Below, piece after piece: positions 50,779 through 61,459 of a stretch of DNA of 64,000 nt. The stretch is taken from NCBI GenBank assembly GCA_905250115.1, contig CAJNOI010000148.1:124001-188000 (forward strand), given 5' to 3'. The translations under genes and the position numbers were made by a program. The number at the start of each line of letters is the position of its first letter. The first letter of the stretch is position 1. The notes beneath the pieces were generated by a model. The model did not search any database. It saw nothing but the letters and a program-made list of their open reading frames with translations, and was not told where the DNA came from. The DNA is from Adineta steineri (Eukaryota; Rotifera; Eurotatoria; Adinetida; Adinetidae).

Positions 50779-52265
50779 ATGGCTGAATGTGAGCATTTAC
50801 GCGTTGGTCGAGAATTTTTAGAAAGTGTTTCATGGCCTTTCGCATTTCGTCAAGAAGCTCATGATCGATGTTATTGTGAACGATGTTATCCGCCGCATTT
50901 GAGAGATACAATGGATGTAGCTAATTACACATATGTCATACCACGTGGATGGACTCGGTTTGCTATATCGGTTGATGAAGGCTTTTTTAATCATCACGAT
51001 GTATGGGATAAATGGCTTAATTGTTATCATGGAACATCTATTGAGAATGCCAAATCTTGTGTTGAACATCGACACTTACTTTTACCTAATGATACTACCA
51101 TGCATGGTAAGAAATTGGAAATACGAGAAGGTCATATTAAAGGAGAACATTATGTATTTACAACACCATCGATTACTTATGCTGCACTTGATTACTATGC
51201 TCATACATATCACTTTCAATCACCTTATAATTCGCAAATCTATACTATAAAAGTAGTATTGCAATGTAAACAAAAGCCTGATTCTATTATTGTTCAGCCT
51301 GAAACTGTTGACGCACGTCGACAAGGAATAAAAATATGTCGTTACATCCCAAATGACAAACTAGAATGGAAAACACAGCATCGTTCAACTGTTACGATTT
51401 ATGGACTACTACTCGAGGTAAAGCAATATCATGTACACAATCATTCAAATTCATTTCAATATCAACAAATACGCAACACTCAGAGTATGTGTAAATCAGT
51501 TTCACTTGATTCATAATATCATAAATTCTATGACACGATTTAAGCTATCATATCTTTTATTCGATAGATGTGTCCTATGAGTCAGCAACAATTTCACAAA
51601 CGCCATCACCACCACCATTTAAAACAAAAGTTAGTACTATATCCAACTCAGAAAACATATTTTTACCTACTACAGAGAAGACTCATCGAGAACCAATGTC
51701 AAAAAAGCGAATAGCATTGTTAATCCTACTAGTCATAGCAACTATTTTACCAATATCGGCTCTAATCTTTGGCCAGATATACAAAAATGATTGTCCAATT
51801 CAACCTTGGATTCCACGGTGGATGACTATTTTTGGAGCCGTAGGTCTGGCCACCTTTGGTTTGCTTTTTATTATAGTAAAGCTTTTATCTATCTATTTTT
51901 AAAAGTCATACGATTTTTTTAGTTACTGATAACGTTTAAAAGTTGCTCTGATGATATTTTTATTGGAGGTGGTATCAGTGGTTGCGTCTCATGTTTATTG
52001 GTATTCTTCTTTCTCGGATGGTTAATAACGGTAAAATGCACACGACATGCTATTACTATAAATATTATTTTGATTTTAATAGGGAAGTATATGGGTATTT
52101 CCTGCTAAATCGAAAGTTCAATACAATCAATACAATGAAACAAACTACTGTCAAGAAAATCTATATAAGTTCACATTTGGATTATTGCTCGCACAATATT
52201 CACTGATTGGTCTTGTCATATGCTGTGGTGGTATTCTAGCCTTATTGGGTTTATGCCTTGGCTAA
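50779..52265 (+). CDS. NEURL4-type PARP-like domain fused to a TMEM272-like four-helix membrane module
   Basis: Four exons (50779-51484, 51568-51875, 51923-52030, 52083-52265) join in phase to 434 residues. The N-terminal 220 residues contain a Cys-rich start (DRCYCERCYPPHLRD), VIPRGWTRFAISVDEGFF and a PARP-like core: CYHGTSIENAKSC (His), LLLPNDTTMHGKKL, EGHIKGEHYVFTTPSITYAA (Tyr) and YTIKVVLQCKQKPDSI. It resembles the C-terminal domain of NEURL4-like proteins. A Ser/Thr-rich linker leads to a hydrophobic module: ALLILLVIATILPISALIFG, NDCPIQPWIPRWMTIFGAVG, CVSCLLVFFFLGWLITGSIW and YSLIGLVICCGGILALLGLC. The DCPIQPWIP loop is typical of TMEM272-like proteins. Transferase activity is unproven. 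Without the 47-nt and 52-nt introns the membrane part would be cut, which supports the model. Confidence 0.75.
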
Positions 52266-52381
52266 TAGTATTAGAAATTATGAAACACATAGAAATAAAA
52301 CTTGATCCATATTATCTGTATTAAAATACATCTAGAGGTTCACAGCAGTAGATATGTCGTTAAAAGTGTCATATTAATATT

Positions 52382-52681
52382 TTAAATATTTTCACGTATC
52401 CGTATAGGCTTGAATAAAGAATAGTACCGTATTGATTTTCGCAATTCTAGTCGGTGAATACATTCAAAATCATAATTAAGGGTGTCGATGGGTGTGAGAA
52501 GATAACAATATCTACACTCACCCACATCTAAATTCGCCGTCTTTGTGTTGCTAAAAATTTTACTTTCAAATGCGCGCAGTGCATCAGATAAGTTATTTGT
52601 TGCTTTGTGTTCGAAAATAGTTCTATAATAATCTGGAGTTAAAACTATAGAAGAGATGACTGTTACTTCTATCCTACTCAT
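52382..52681 (-). CDS. Hypothetical protein, 99 codons, with a telomere-like foldback in frame
   Basis: Open frame from ATG 52681. The amino-acid mix is even, unlike most chance frames here: MSRIEVTVISSIVLTPDYYR, IFEHKATNNLSDALRAFESK, then FECIHRLELRKSIRYYSLF. The telomere-like foldback (52479-52529) lies inside the frame and encodes DVGECRYCYLLTPIDTLN without breaking it. I recognise no family. It may be the remnant of a longer gene, a first exon, or chance. Confidence 0.3.
   Translation of the reverse strand: MSRIEVTVISSIVLTPDYYRTIFEHKATNNLSDALRAFESKIFSNTKTANLDVGECRYCYLLTPIDTLNYDFECIHRLELRKSIRYYSLFKPIRIRENI
52479..52529. repeat. Telomere-like foldback 6
   Basis: GGGTGTCGATGGGTGTGAG, a spacer (AAGATAACAATATCTACA) and CTCACCCACATC form an imperfect inverted repeat. 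Confidence 0.75.
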
Positions 52682-52890
52682 TTCACTTTTTCTCCGAATT
52701 GAATAATATTTTTATCAGTCTCTTTTGTCGTAGAAACATAAAAGAAAAGCATAAAGCAGATAACGATATTCAAAGGCAAATAAAAAAAAGAAAGTAGAAG
52801 TATGTTATTATAGGTAAGATAGGAATGAGAGAAATCAACAAAAAAACTTCGTTCTATGGTGTTCTTTATTACAAATGGCCGGAAAAACTC

Positions 52891-52951
52891 GAGGGCAGGT
52901 GAGTGTAGGTATCAGTAGTAGTCTAACACACAAACACATCCACACCCTGCT
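52891..52951. repeat. Telomere-like foldback 7
   Basis: GAGGGCAGGTGAGTGTAGG, a spacer of about 23 bases, then AACACATCCACACCCTGC: a degenerate pair of G-rich and C-rich arms. Confidence 0.6.
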
Positions 52952-53735
52952 AACTTTACCTACATTTTATAGTTCTACTTTCAAAAATAAAAGTCTCAAA
53001 TGACAAAAGTATTTTTTATTATATTTTTGAGAATACAAATATTTCAAGAAAATCTTTTACTTCACTGATCAAAATGAAGAAAATGCTGAATCTTTTTCAT
53101 TTAAAATTATAATGAAGAAAATTTTGACTACATTAAAAATCTTCGAAATGAAAAATCTAATTAGAATTTTATATCAATTCAAAACTTTTATTATTTTTTC
53201 ATTTATTTTAAATTTTTCGTTCATTTTCCTTTCAAAATTCTTTCTTTTTTGTTTTCATCTATACGAAAGTGCTCTTTGATTTATTAACGAAGAATCTATC
53301 CAACATTTGTTTCGTTCGCTAAATTTTAGTTCGATTTTAATTATCAATTTTTCGTATAACAGTTTTTTTCTTTTTAATTTAGAACAATTCTTGAATTTCA
53401 TCAAATTGCAAAAACAAAAAACATCTGATTATTTTCATCAAACAAAAATATTCAAATAGAATTTTATTAAAAATAAAATCGTCTTTTTGAATAATTTGTT
53501 ATTTCAGTTCAATTCAAATTACAATATATTTTCTGGACTTTTTTAGTCAAAATTATCAAGTTAAATTTAATTTTGAAAGAAAAACAACTAAAAAGACTTT
53601 CCCACGTTCTTTTCTTATCAATACATTTCTTTTTCTCCAAATTCTGTTCGACTTTTTGCATTCATTTTCAATAGTAAAACTTTATTTTTTCTTTTATTTT
53701 TATTTCTAGATTTTTTATTTAACAAAAAATTTCAT

Positions 53736-55303
53736 TCACAATACTATTTCGAACTTTTCAATGCGATGATTACAACAATCAGCAACATAAAGATTTCCTT
53801 CATCATCAAAAGATAAACCACGAGGACCATCCAATTGATTTCCTTGACCATTTCCACCAACAACAATTTCACCTTGTTCTTGTCCTTCACACCAACGTAT
53901 TACTCGGTGATTCCCCCAATCTGCTACATAGATTTGACCCAAATCATCAACAATTACTCCTGTAGGATAAGATAATTGGTTGAGATTTCCTCCTTGACCA
54001 TTTCCTCCAGCCACAATTCTTCCTTCTTTTGCACCTTTTCTCCATTTCATCACACGATTATTGTGAAAATCTAATACATAAACAGATTGTTCTTTATCAA
54101 CAAAGACAAAACCTGGATAATTCAGTTGATTAAGTTGATTTCCTTTTCCATTTCCACCTGCCACTACAGTTCCTTCGTTGTTATATTCACCCATTTTCCA
54201 TCGTCGCACTTCATTCTTCCCTTGATCAGAAACATAAAGAAACCCATGTTTATCCATTGCTAAACCATAACAGTCAATGTTGTGAATGAGAATTTGTTGA
54301 TTTTGATTCTTCCATTGAATCACCCGTTTGTTCCCATGATCAGCAATGATGATTGAATTATTTTGTTCATCAATAATCACATCTGTTGGCCCATTCAATT
54401 GATTCATTCGATTTCCTTGTCCATTTCCACCTGCAATGATTTGTCCTTCCTTTGTATTATATTTCCATTCAACAATACGATGATTATGACCATCAGCAAC
54501 GAAAATATTTTTCTTCTCATCAATGAAGATTCCTTCAGGGTAACTGCATTGATTTAATTGTTGCCCATATCCATTTCCACCAGCCACGGTGATAGCATTT
54601 TGTTTCCACTCGTTGAAATTTGATTCTAGGAAACAATGAAAACAAAAGATTTTTATGAAAAGAAGGAGAAGAAAATTTGTTTTTGATCGAAAAAAAAAGA
54701 AAAGATTAATTTCGATTAAAATTTTGATTTTTGTTTTTTCCTGTTCTATTTATTATCCAGTTAGAAATTATTTTTCAAAAACTTACTTTTTGATGAAATA
54801 ATTGAAATTTCATTAATAAATGACTGTGAGTCTTCTTTAATAAAAATCTTTGATGGATTGTTTAATTCTTCTGTCATTTCTTTCAATTGATTTCTTAAAT
54901 AATCTAAACTAATTTCATTACATTCATTTTCTTTTTGTATTTGTTTGATTTGTTCATCGAAGTCTTTAAATTTCATTTCAATATCATTAATACATGCTTG
55001 AAATGATTTAGTAACATTTTCTCTGTACTCTTTTGCTTTTTGTTGAATTTTGTCAATTGATTCTATTTCCCATTGATCAATTTGTTCTATTAATAAATGA
55101 TTATGTGGATTTTGTTTTTGTTCATTAATTGTTTGTTGAAATTCATTGTATTGATAAGTGATAGAATGTAATTCACTAGTTAATATTTCACAGTGTTCTG
55201 TTAAATCCGTTAAACAAAATTCTTTTGAACATCCTTTACAATGAAATGTTATTTTTTCTTCATTACATGTGTAACATAGTGTTTTGTTATTTGCCATTGC
55301 CAT
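53736..55303 (-). CDS. B-box/coiled-coil/NHL protein (TRIM-NHL-like without RING)
   Basis: Two exons (55303-54787, 54625-53736) give 468 residues. Residues about 9-45 form a B-box-like zinc site (LCYTCNEEKITFHCKGC, FCLTDLTEHCEILT, LHSI). Residues about 50-165 are predicted coiled coil (for example NDIEMKFKDFDEQIKQIQKE). The rest is six NHL repeats: YPEGIFIDEKKNIFVADGHN, GPTDVIIDEQNNSIIIADHG, CYGLAMDKHGFLYVSDQGKN, YPGFVFVDKEQSVYVLDFHN, YPTGVIVDDLGQIYVADWGN and GPRGLSFDDEGNLYVADCCN, linked by GGNGQGNQLNQ-type spacers. TRIM-NHL proteins bind RNA or proteins through the propeller; without a RING no ligase activity is expected. The intron (161 nt) separates the coiled coil from the propeller, a natural module boundary. 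A 30-bp inverted repeat lies 104 bases upstream of the ATG. Confidence 0.82.
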
Positions 55304-55406
55304 ATTTTTGAATAGAAGTTGATAGACGAAATGACTATATTCTTATCTGCTTTTATAGATGTTATAGCCAAACTTCAAATCTGACTAGTCGAAATTGAAC
55401 TTTAAT

Positions 55407-55487
55407 TTTGACTAGTCAGAATTGAAATTTCAATTTGGACTGAGAATATATTAGACAAAATTGAAATTTCAATTCTGACTAGTCAAA
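55407..55487. repeat. Perfect 30-bp inverted repeat
   Basis: The left arm (55407-55436, starting TTTGACTAGTCAGAATTG) is the exact reverse complement of the right arm (55458-55487), with a 21-base loop. Each arm itself contains the palindromes GACTAGTC and GAAATTTC. Diverged copies of the GACTAGTC unit lie just to the left (55382-55390). It is upstream of the B-box/NHL gene. Confidence 0.9.
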
Positions 55488-56940
55488 TTTGAGTTGTGAC
55501 CGAATCTCACTGATAAAACTAATATAATATCTAAGATGGTTGGATAAAAGTAGACAATCGATTTTATTTTTATTTGAAATAAAAAATCTACAGCTTTATC
55601 TACCAGATGAATAGTATATCAATCTCTTTTTCATTCATTTTTCGTATTATTTTAAAAAACAAACTTACCAAAATGAAAGTATTTCAAAGAATGGAATTTT
55701 TAAACTTTTGATGTTTTATAATTATTTCGATATAAACAAGAATTTTGTAAATATCTCACTTTAAATTCCTTTTTCATCGAAATAAATAAAGAAACTGTTA
55801 GAAAGCGCACGTGATAAGATAAAAAGATATATGTGTCTGGTTTCTGATAATTAAGCATTGAGAGAAAGACTGTTGTTCATTGATTCATTATTAGATTCTC
55901 TTGTTAGATTTTTTTCAAATAAAAAGATAAAATAGCTTTATTTTTAACAATAATTAGATTTAATCATAAAAATGCAAGTATTGTATATAAAAGAATATTC
56001 TAAAACTTATTTTTATATATCTCAGTATAGATTCATATGTGAAAATTAAATGTTTATTTAAATAAACTTTTAATAATTTTTAGATGAAGAATATTTTTAA
56101 TGATCAAATATCATAATAATGATCAATATTTAATAAAAATCGATTTAATAAAGAATAATATGATATATTCATCATTAGTTTTATCATATTAAAATCTAAT
56201 CAATATATCAATGTACTGAATATTATTTTTACAAGAATATTATTTGAAGTGAATCTTTGAAAATTTAATAAATGTTTTTAAAAATAAAATATGATTTTAT
56301 CATATTTATTAAATAATTAACATAGAAATCGAATTTGTGAGAATTTAATGAAACAATAATATTATTATTCATATTTGATTTAATGTAATAAAATTTAAAT
56401 GATATCAATATTGATATGATGAGAAAGATTTTATAAAAATGAGATTTCTTAAGATCATTAATATTCTAAAAACTGAATATTTATAAACCGATATGAATAA
56501 CAACAGAAGAAAAAAACAAATATTAAAATTGAATATGATGATCTTAAAGAGAGTAAGTTATGTGATATGTTCTCGTTAAATAATTGAATAAAATTTGGTA
56601 GATAAATTATAAAATAATAATAAAATATCTTTTTATTTATTAAATCATGAAAAGTATATTGAAGAATTTCAACAAAAAATCTATTCTATCATAAATAATA
56701 TTTATTTCTATAATAGATTTCAGTTTTTGTTCCATATTCAATTCGTTCTGTTGAAAGTAAAAAATAAATCTTTATTATTTATTTTCCTTCATTCAATCAT
56801 ATATGTCGACGTGTTAATATTCTTTTTTGTAATGGAAATTGTTCCATTAGGTATTTTTTCAGCTTCACATTTTGCTAATTTCTTTTTATGATAAGCAAGA
56901 AAATCTTCTTTATAATCATAGCTTTCGTTTAGTTTTGCTC

Positions 56941-56960
56941 AGAGGAGGAGGGGGGGAGGG
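56941..56960 (+). repeat. G-rich tract with G-quadruplex potential
   Basis: AGAGGAGGAGGGGGGGAGGG, an isolated purine run in an otherwise AT-rich region. It differs from the GTGTGGG telomere-like tracts. Confidence 0.5.
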
Positions 56961-58252
56961 ATTCAAGAAAGAAAGTCACCGAAGTGAAAGAGAAACGTTT
57001 TACACGTTCGTTTTTTATTGCGCTAAAATGTAGTGTTAGGTGATGCTTTCGAGACAGCGTTATTCAATAGATGTTTTTTTTTCGTTGTTGTTTGTGGAAC
57101 AGAATTTTTTTAAAGAAGAAATATCGCTGAAATCATTTATCTGTTTTTATTGCTTTTAGAATTTTTTCCTTGAAGATTCTAACAGATATTAGTTTAAATT
57201 GAAAGAGAAAATAGCATGTATTGCCAGAAACTGTTCGTATGTGATACAGCACGCAGTTCTCTCTACGTTTATATAGAGAAAACTATTTTGTACTAGAAAA
57301 TACAACAAATTTGTTTGTGTACAGCTCGTCGTGCTTACTAAAAGATAAAGAGACGTACGTTTCTAAAATGCTCAGAGAGAAAGCCAATATAAAAAACAAA
57401 TTAAGGAGAGAAAATACCCTCTTATCTCCTCCCTAACCGTATGGCTTGGACAATATCCGTCAATATTTGAAAAGAATGAAACAATTATTAAATTTTTTTA
57501 AATAAAATTATCTATAAAACTAATTCTATATTGGATATAAAATAAATGAATAATAGCATTTTTCAAACAAATATGCTGTGAAAAATGAATACGAAACATT
57601 TCATCAATGATAAATAAATGATTGTGATTAGAGATGCACCATTTCCAATTCCAATCAGTTTCGATCAAAAATATTCAAAGAACTTTTAGAAAATCATTCT
57701 AAATATAGTTCAGATTTATATAATACTTGTTCTAATCATTCAGAACTACTGAAATTTTGTTGAAGATATCTCATTTCGTTTATGTCATTGGAATTTCCAA
57801 TGCGAATACTAAGCGCTATTCTTAGAAAAAATATCATTTGATTTATTTGGATAATTTAACAACTTTCCATTGAGTAATTTAGTACTATTACAAAAAAAGT
57901 ATATTTAAATTCTGAAATAATTATTAGTCTTATTTACCTGATGAATAATATAAGAAAAATAAAATTTTGTACTCAGTAATCATGATAACTCAAAAATATT
58001 AGCATGAATAATCAAAAGAAAGGAAACAAATATTACGTGGAAAATCCCATGTCAAAAAATATTCTACTATTAAAGCGTGTCTATAGAGGCATATAAAAGC
58101 TCTACTCTTTCGATATTATTTCACTTTTTTTATTATTTGACAAGAAAAATATTAGTTAACCTTTTGATTACGGGGCTTTTTTTAAGGTGAATCTTTTTTT
58201 TTCATCCTAAAACAGTTTGAAATAACTTTTATTAACATATAGACGCATTTAA

Positions 58253-58308
58253 AAGTGGGTTTGGGTATACGTGTGGGGGGTATCTTATTTATCTCACCCA
58301 CACCTCAA
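58253..58308. repeat. Telomere-like foldback 8
   Basis: AGTGGGTTTGGG and GTGTGGGGGG, spacer TATCTTATTTAT, then CTCACCCACACCTC. It shares the TCTTATTTAT spacer with foldback 9. Confidence 0.8.
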
Positions 58309-59470
58309 TTTCAAGTATCTGTCTGGCTAAGAGTATAAAAGGAAATGCATGTAAGAACACTCATACCTAAAGTACGCCATTGCTTTCACAAAAATTTGCG
58401 ATTTCTTTTTTCTGCATTCACGCAATACAAGAGCGGTACAAAGTAGGTACAATAGAATTTTTCTTTAGAATTTATATTGTATTCACTCATATGATATGAA
58501 ATTGAAAAATTTTCTCTTTCCTTGAAAATCTATGTTCGTAGTACCACAACAAAACATATGAGTTTTTTCGCTGCCGATAACAAAAGTTAACATACTGCAT
58601 TATTCATTAAAGTCTGTAAGTACTATGACTTTTTCTACTAAATTTTATCATAATAATCAGCCACCAAAAGTTTGTGGTCTATTGAAGATCTACTTGACTA
58701 ATGATACATTTCATGTATAAACTTGAAATAAAGTATTAGCACTAGATAAGAATTTCGAGAACATTTGTTGTTTGAAAATAATCTTTTTTTGTATATGATC
58801 AGGTGAAAAATATAATTTATTCATCGATAACGCAAAGAATACCAATGAATTTATATAAAACAAAATTATATCTATTTTGAAATTTTGTGATTTAAGAATT
58901 TTCTTTACTCTTTATTATTTAAATAAAAGTTAAATGACAGCTTTGGGTTATATTAAGTACATTTGACAAATACTTTTTTTTATTAACTGGAATATCTCTT
59001 ACTATTATATTAGTTCTTTCTGAGCGACAAATATACATGTAAGATATATTCTTTTTAGTTTATTACATCAAGGTTCTATCAAACAGTATGCGTAATATAA
59101 ATATTAATAAAGATAAAAATGACTAAGTAATATTCGTATACCTTGCTGTTTTTCTAAACATATTATAGAATATTTCATGTCTATACAGATAAAAAATAAC
59201 TATCGCTCGGATTTTATAATTTTGTTGTTTCTCAAAATACAAAAATATTCGATTTGGGCGGCATTTTTTCTAACCGTTACTTTATTGTTGGCATTACCCG
59301 AGAATGAGTTACATTCTACGCAGTTGTTATATCGCGCTTTACTTGCTTTTTCATTCCTTCTAAAGAACGAAAAAGAAACAAAAATAGGTTGGAAAATTCC
59401 CGGGACAAAAAGAAAATTGTAATTCTTCTAAGAAGAAATATAAAAATTATGGTAAGTGCTTAAGCCACCT

Positions 59471-59533
59471 TGGGTATGGATGTGGGTGGGTGAGGGCATC
59501 TTATTTATGTCACCCACACCCACACCCACACCC
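59471..59533. repeat. Telomere-like foldback 9 (best conserved)
   Basis: GGGTATGGATGTGGGTGGG, TGAGGGC, spacer ATCTTATTTATG, then CACCCACACCCACACCCACA with CCC after it. The C-rich arm has several exact CCCACA units, that is, TGTGGG on the other strand. Confidence 0.85.
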
Positions 59534-59728
59534 GTTTTTTCATGTTTTTTTAATTTTTTCTTCTTTGCTTCTTTGCTCTTTTCATTTTTTGTATTATGCT
59601 TCTCAATCCACACCGGTAATGGTAAAAGTATATACCGAAATAAATAAAATAAATAATGAATAATACTCCATAACTAATGCATCGATGAATAGTATTATAA
59701 AGAATGCTATGCCCTAATTCGAAATTTC

Positions 59729-59832
59729 TTCATTTTTCAAGAGCATTTGAGAAGATGATTAATCATATTTCTTCCNNNNNNNNNNTTCATTTTTCAAGAG
59801 CATTTGAGAAGATGATTAATCATATTTCTTCC
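59729..59832. other. 10-N gap (59776-59785) flanked by identical 47-base copies
   Basis: The 47 bases before the Ns (59729-59775) are repeated exactly after them (59786-59832). This is most easily explained as an unmerged contig overlap at a join, not as a biological tandem repeat. Confidence 0.85.
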
Positions 59833-60185
59833 TACTCCCAGACTGTATATAAAGACCATTTCTTCCAAGTGATATTCATTCTCACATCCAATTCAATCAA
59901 ATACTACAACACAAGTGAGTCAAAACTCTACTATAATTTTCCTATATCTAGATTATTCATTTATATTTTCAATCAACTAATACAACATTCAACACCCTAC
60001 AGTAGTTTGAGTTTTGACTTATCTACGTTCAACTTTAACTTCTAACAGTATAATTGTTATATTTATGATTAATTTTAATTAAATTTCACTTACTTAGTAG
60101 AATTTAATTAAATTTGTGATCCTAAAGTAACATGATGTCATATGACAGGATCCCTGAGAAAAGTCTAAACGCGTCATGGTAAACT

Positions 60186-60210
60186 CATACACTCACCCAC
60201 CCACCCACGC
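60186..60210 (-). repeat. Telomere-like C-rich tract 10
   Basis: CATACACTCACCCACCCACC followed by CACGC: a C-rich arm without a nearby G-rich partner. Confidence 0.6.
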
Positions 60211-60323
60211 ATCTTTCTTCTGTTTCTGTTCTGCAACTGGGTTTTTTCTCAGTGTGTTTGTTTGTGCTTGCTCTTCAAAATCGACGCAATTCTCACATAA
60301 CTAGTGTATATTAGCCGCATATA

Positions 60324-60377
60324 TATAAATAGAAGCTCGGAATTTCATTCGATCTTCATTCCGATAGAACCGTAAGT
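60324..60377 (+). promoter_or_regulatory. Possible TATA box and 5' leader donor of the HSP70 gene
   Basis: TATAAATAG at 60324-60332 is followed about 40 bases later by a consensus donor GTAAGT at 60372. An acceptor (TTTTATTTTGTAG) ends at 61369, 90 bases before the HSP70 ATG. This fits a short leader exon and an intron of about 1 kb in the 5' UTR. Motif and spacing only; no clear heat-shock element was found. Confidence 0.35.
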
Positions 60378-61081
60378 ACAGTTAAACTTGTATTATTCTT
60401 TCCATTTATTGGACGCATGTTTTTCTTGTGAGTTGTTTGTGAAGCTGAACCTATAGTACAGACTGCATTTCACAAACAAGTCATATTTATTCCATGTAAG
60501 TTGAGGATCAAAACTTATCGCGAAAATAAGTTATCGCTTGTTTTCAAATGGTTCTCACTGAGTTGCAGGTTGAGGTATGAATGTGTGTCATCGATGAGAA
60601 TAAGTTCATATAAAAGCGCCAAAGTTAAAGTAATATCTGAGCGAGTTTATGTTGAACTTTCCGTCAGATGAGAGCTGATTTGCACAATTTTGTAGCCTAT
60701 CATGTACCCACATAGTTTCGGCTTTGATGATGACTGTTCGTGATTTCAAAGACAGGTTTCCATGCATTATACTGCTCTTATTTTTCAGTACTGTAGTCTA
60801 TATGAAGTGCTTCACATAAAACTGTAAATATCGCTTGTGTATAAGAGATTTTTTGCTCATATCTGGAAGTGAAGCATTATTACCATGTTCGTTATACATA
60901 TTCATTTCAAGTAACAAAGGGTGACTTAGCTATGCTGACTCGATTTGTATCGGGAGGGTGAGTTTACAAATGAACAAAAATAATTAAGAGCATCAAAGAA
61001 CATGTTTCGTCCTTGCTTGAGGGACTCGTGAGTTGGCATAGACTGTACAAGAGGAGATTCTAATTAAACGAATGAAACTAT

Positions 61082-61155
61082 AGGGTATGGGCGTGAGTAT
61101 AACTTTCTTTCACCCCCACGCACACTGATGCCCACTCACACTCACACCCACCCTC
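61082..61155. repeat. Telomere-like foldback 11
   Basis: AGGGTATGGGCGTGAG, a short spacer (TATAACTTTCTTT), then CACCCCCACGCACAC and CCCACTCACACTCACACCCA. It lies in the supposed 5' intron of HSP70. Confidence 0.7.
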
Positions 61156-61459
61156 AAAATCGAGAAAGGAACGAATATAATTTATACGTTTTATTATGTT
61201 TGTTTTTGTATAAAAAGTTTTTTTTTGTCATCCGAATATTTTGTTTCAGCAGTGAAATGAGTAAATACTTACTGATATAAACACCAAATTTTTAGTATAG
61301 ATTAATCTCAAGTTTTGTACTATTATCTAGCTACTTAGTAAGATATTTTACCACATTTTTATTTTGTAGAAAAAAGTCAGGACTCAAAGGGTTATAATCA
61401 AAGTGGAATTAGACACTTGCGTCAGTCAACTGATATTTAAAACATAGAAGGATTTATAA

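Larger units (their letters stand above)
52266..53735. other. Intergenic with two telomere-like foldbacks and one doubtful frame
   Basis: Apart from the open frame 52382-52681 and the foldbacks at 52479-52529 and 52891-52951, the sequence from about 52980 to 53735 is very AT-rich and poor in anything recognisable. Confidence 0.45.
55304..61459. other. Large AT-rich region, no intact gene seen
   Basis: About 6.2 kb. It contains the inverted repeat at 55407-55487, a G-rich run at 56941-56960, four telomere-like loci, a 10-N gap and, from about 60320, the probable promoter and 5' intron of the HSP70 gene. Open frames 59177-59422 and 59786-60045 have no recognisable family. 55900-56700 is almost pure A/T. 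No rRNA, tRNA or CRISPR signal was found. Confidence 0.5.

Noticed and set aside
59428..59647. Frames with GVGVG or PTPTP repeats on both strands
   Set aside because: They are translations of telomere-like foldback 9, not genes.
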